From positions 1 to 7,346 of the forward strand of contig QNBI01000091.1 of the NCBI GenBank assembly GCA_003641675.1: DNA of 7,346 bases, in the 5' to 3' direction. The first letter of the stretch is position 1; each line of letters opens with the position of its first letter. Shown piece after piece: positions 7,041 through 7,346 of the stretch. The translations under genes and the position numbers were made by a program. The notes below the pieces were generated by a model. The model was given only the letters and a program-made list of their open reading frames with translations, did not search any database and was not told where the DNA came from. This stretch comes from Spirochaetota bacterium (lineage in GTDB: Bacteria; Spirochaetota; Spirochaetia; SZUA-6).

Positions 7041-7068
7041 ATTATACAAAAAATAGTAATCCTGTCAA
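7041..7068 (-). promoter_or_regulatory. Consensus sigma-70 promoter of ispE and the downstream cluster
   Basis: TTGACA (7063-7068) and TATAAT (7041-7046), both perfect hexamers, are separated by 16 nt. Transcription should begin near 7034, about four bases before the ATG at 7030, leaving no room for a ribosome-binding site. I see no other promoter this good in the window, so it may drive much of the downstream operon. The start position is predicted, not measured. Confidence 0.75.
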
Positions 7069-7076
7069 AGGTTTAC

Positions 7077-7105
7077 TGGACGCAATTTTTCTTTTGTCTT
7101 ATAGT
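7077..7105 (+). promoter_or_regulatory. Possible divergent promoter for the CheX-like gene
   Basis: TATAGT (7100-7105, five of six to the consensus -10) is preceded at 17 nt by TGGACG (7077-7082, four of six to the -35). The predicted start site is about 7112, the A of the ATG itself. The weak -35 makes this tentative; another sigma factor could be used for a chemotaxis gene. Confidence 0.4.
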
Positions 7106-7111
7106 ATTTAT

Positions 7112-7346
7112 ATGGATAAGAGTTTATTTGAGTGTTTCACTTCTGCACTTTATGAAGTTTTCTCTGAAACAGGAATAGAGGTAGACAATATTAAAGAGAC
7201 ACACCTTCCCAGGGCCGAGGATATCCAGATAGTTACAAGTATCGGTCTAACGGGTTCCATAAAGGGAACTTTCTTAATGCTCATGGATTTGGAATCTGCA
7301 ACAAATATAGCAGATACTATGATGAAGAGCATGAATCTTTCCGACA
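7112..7346 (+). CDS. CheX-like chemotaxis phosphatase domain protein, 5' part only
   Basis: The frame is open from the ATG at 7112 to the right edge (78 codons plus one base). It begins MDKSLFECFTSALYEVF and contains IVTSIGLTGSIKGTFLMLMD followed by a helix rich in Ala, Ile and Met (ATNIADTMMKSM). This pattern, an N-terminal helix, then a GLTGxxxG strand pair and a helix ending in paired Met, is what CheX/CheC-type CheY-P phosphatase domains look like. The catalytic ExxN helix expected further on is not visible, so activity cannot be judged. The gene has no Shine-Dalgarno upstream and diverges from ispE with an 81-nt gap. An in-frame TTG at 7094 is possible but also lacks a ribosome site. Family assignment is by motif memory; a stand-alone domain of other function is possible. 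Confidence 0.7.
   Translation, partial: MDKSLFECFTSALYEVFSETGIEVDNIKETHLPRAEDIQIVTSIGLTGSIKGTFLMLMDLESATNIADTMMKSMNLSD

Noticed and set aside
7150..7332. Minus-strand reading frame of 60 codons at the right edge
   Set aside because: It is antisense to the CheX-like gene and shows no domain or start signal.
1..7346. CRISPR arrays, insertion sequences, prophage or defence genes
   Set aside because: No spaced repeats, transposase motifs, terminal inverted repeats or foreign-looking genes were seen; every part is accounted for by housekeeping genes.

Overview
The window reads as a compact, AT-rich bacterial housekeeping locus, most likely from a spirochaete of the Treponema/Spirochaeta type. 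Three things point there: the gene order spoVG-rplY-pth-tilS-ftsH, which from memory matches Borrelia burgdorferi BB0785-BB0789; a CTC-type L25 with a glutamate-rich tail; and a lipoprotein with a relaxed lipobox beside a CheX-like chemotaxis gene. The assignment is an inference from recall, not from a search.

Layout. Everything up to about 7030 lies on the minus strand, in transcription order: ispE (7030-6128), spoVG (6107-5805), tRNA-Gln(UUG) (5800-5728), rplY (5684-5058), pth (5054-4479), tilS (4507-3080), ftsH (3079-1193) and a lipoprotein serine protease (1187 to beyond the left edge). Gaps are tiny (3 to 43 nt), pth and tilS overlap by 29 nt, and I see no terminator, so one long transcript or a few overlapping ones are likely. 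A near-consensus sigma-70 promoter (TTGACA, 16 nt, TATAAT) sits immediately before ispE. On the plus strand a divergent gene starts at 7112 and runs off the right edge; its visible part looks like a CheX-type chemotaxis phosphatase. No stretch over 300 bases lacks a gene.

How the genes fit together. ispE supplies isoprenoid precursors by the MEP pathway. SpoVG is a small nucleic-acid-binding regulator. tRNA-Gln, L25, Pth and TilS all serve translation: a tRNA, a 5S rRNA-binding ribosomal protein, recycling of peptidyl-tRNA, and lysidine modification of tRNA-Ile. FtsH and the envelope-anchored HtrA-like protease provide quality control at the inner membrane and outside it. The order is a condensed form of the Bacillus subtilis ipk-spoVG-ctc-pth-tilS-ftsH region.

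The main oddity is pth. Its frame follows rplY through a single TAG, and there is no ATG, GTG or TTG before the conserved core. A perfect AGGAGG eight bases before a CTG indicates a CTG start and gives a 191-residue protein in which N10, H20, N68, D93 and N114 fall on E. coli numbering. Other points of note are two divergent start codons so close to their -10 boxes that their mRNAs should be leaderless, a tRNA embedded in the operon, and a lipoprotein that joins helical repeats to an HtrA-like protease.
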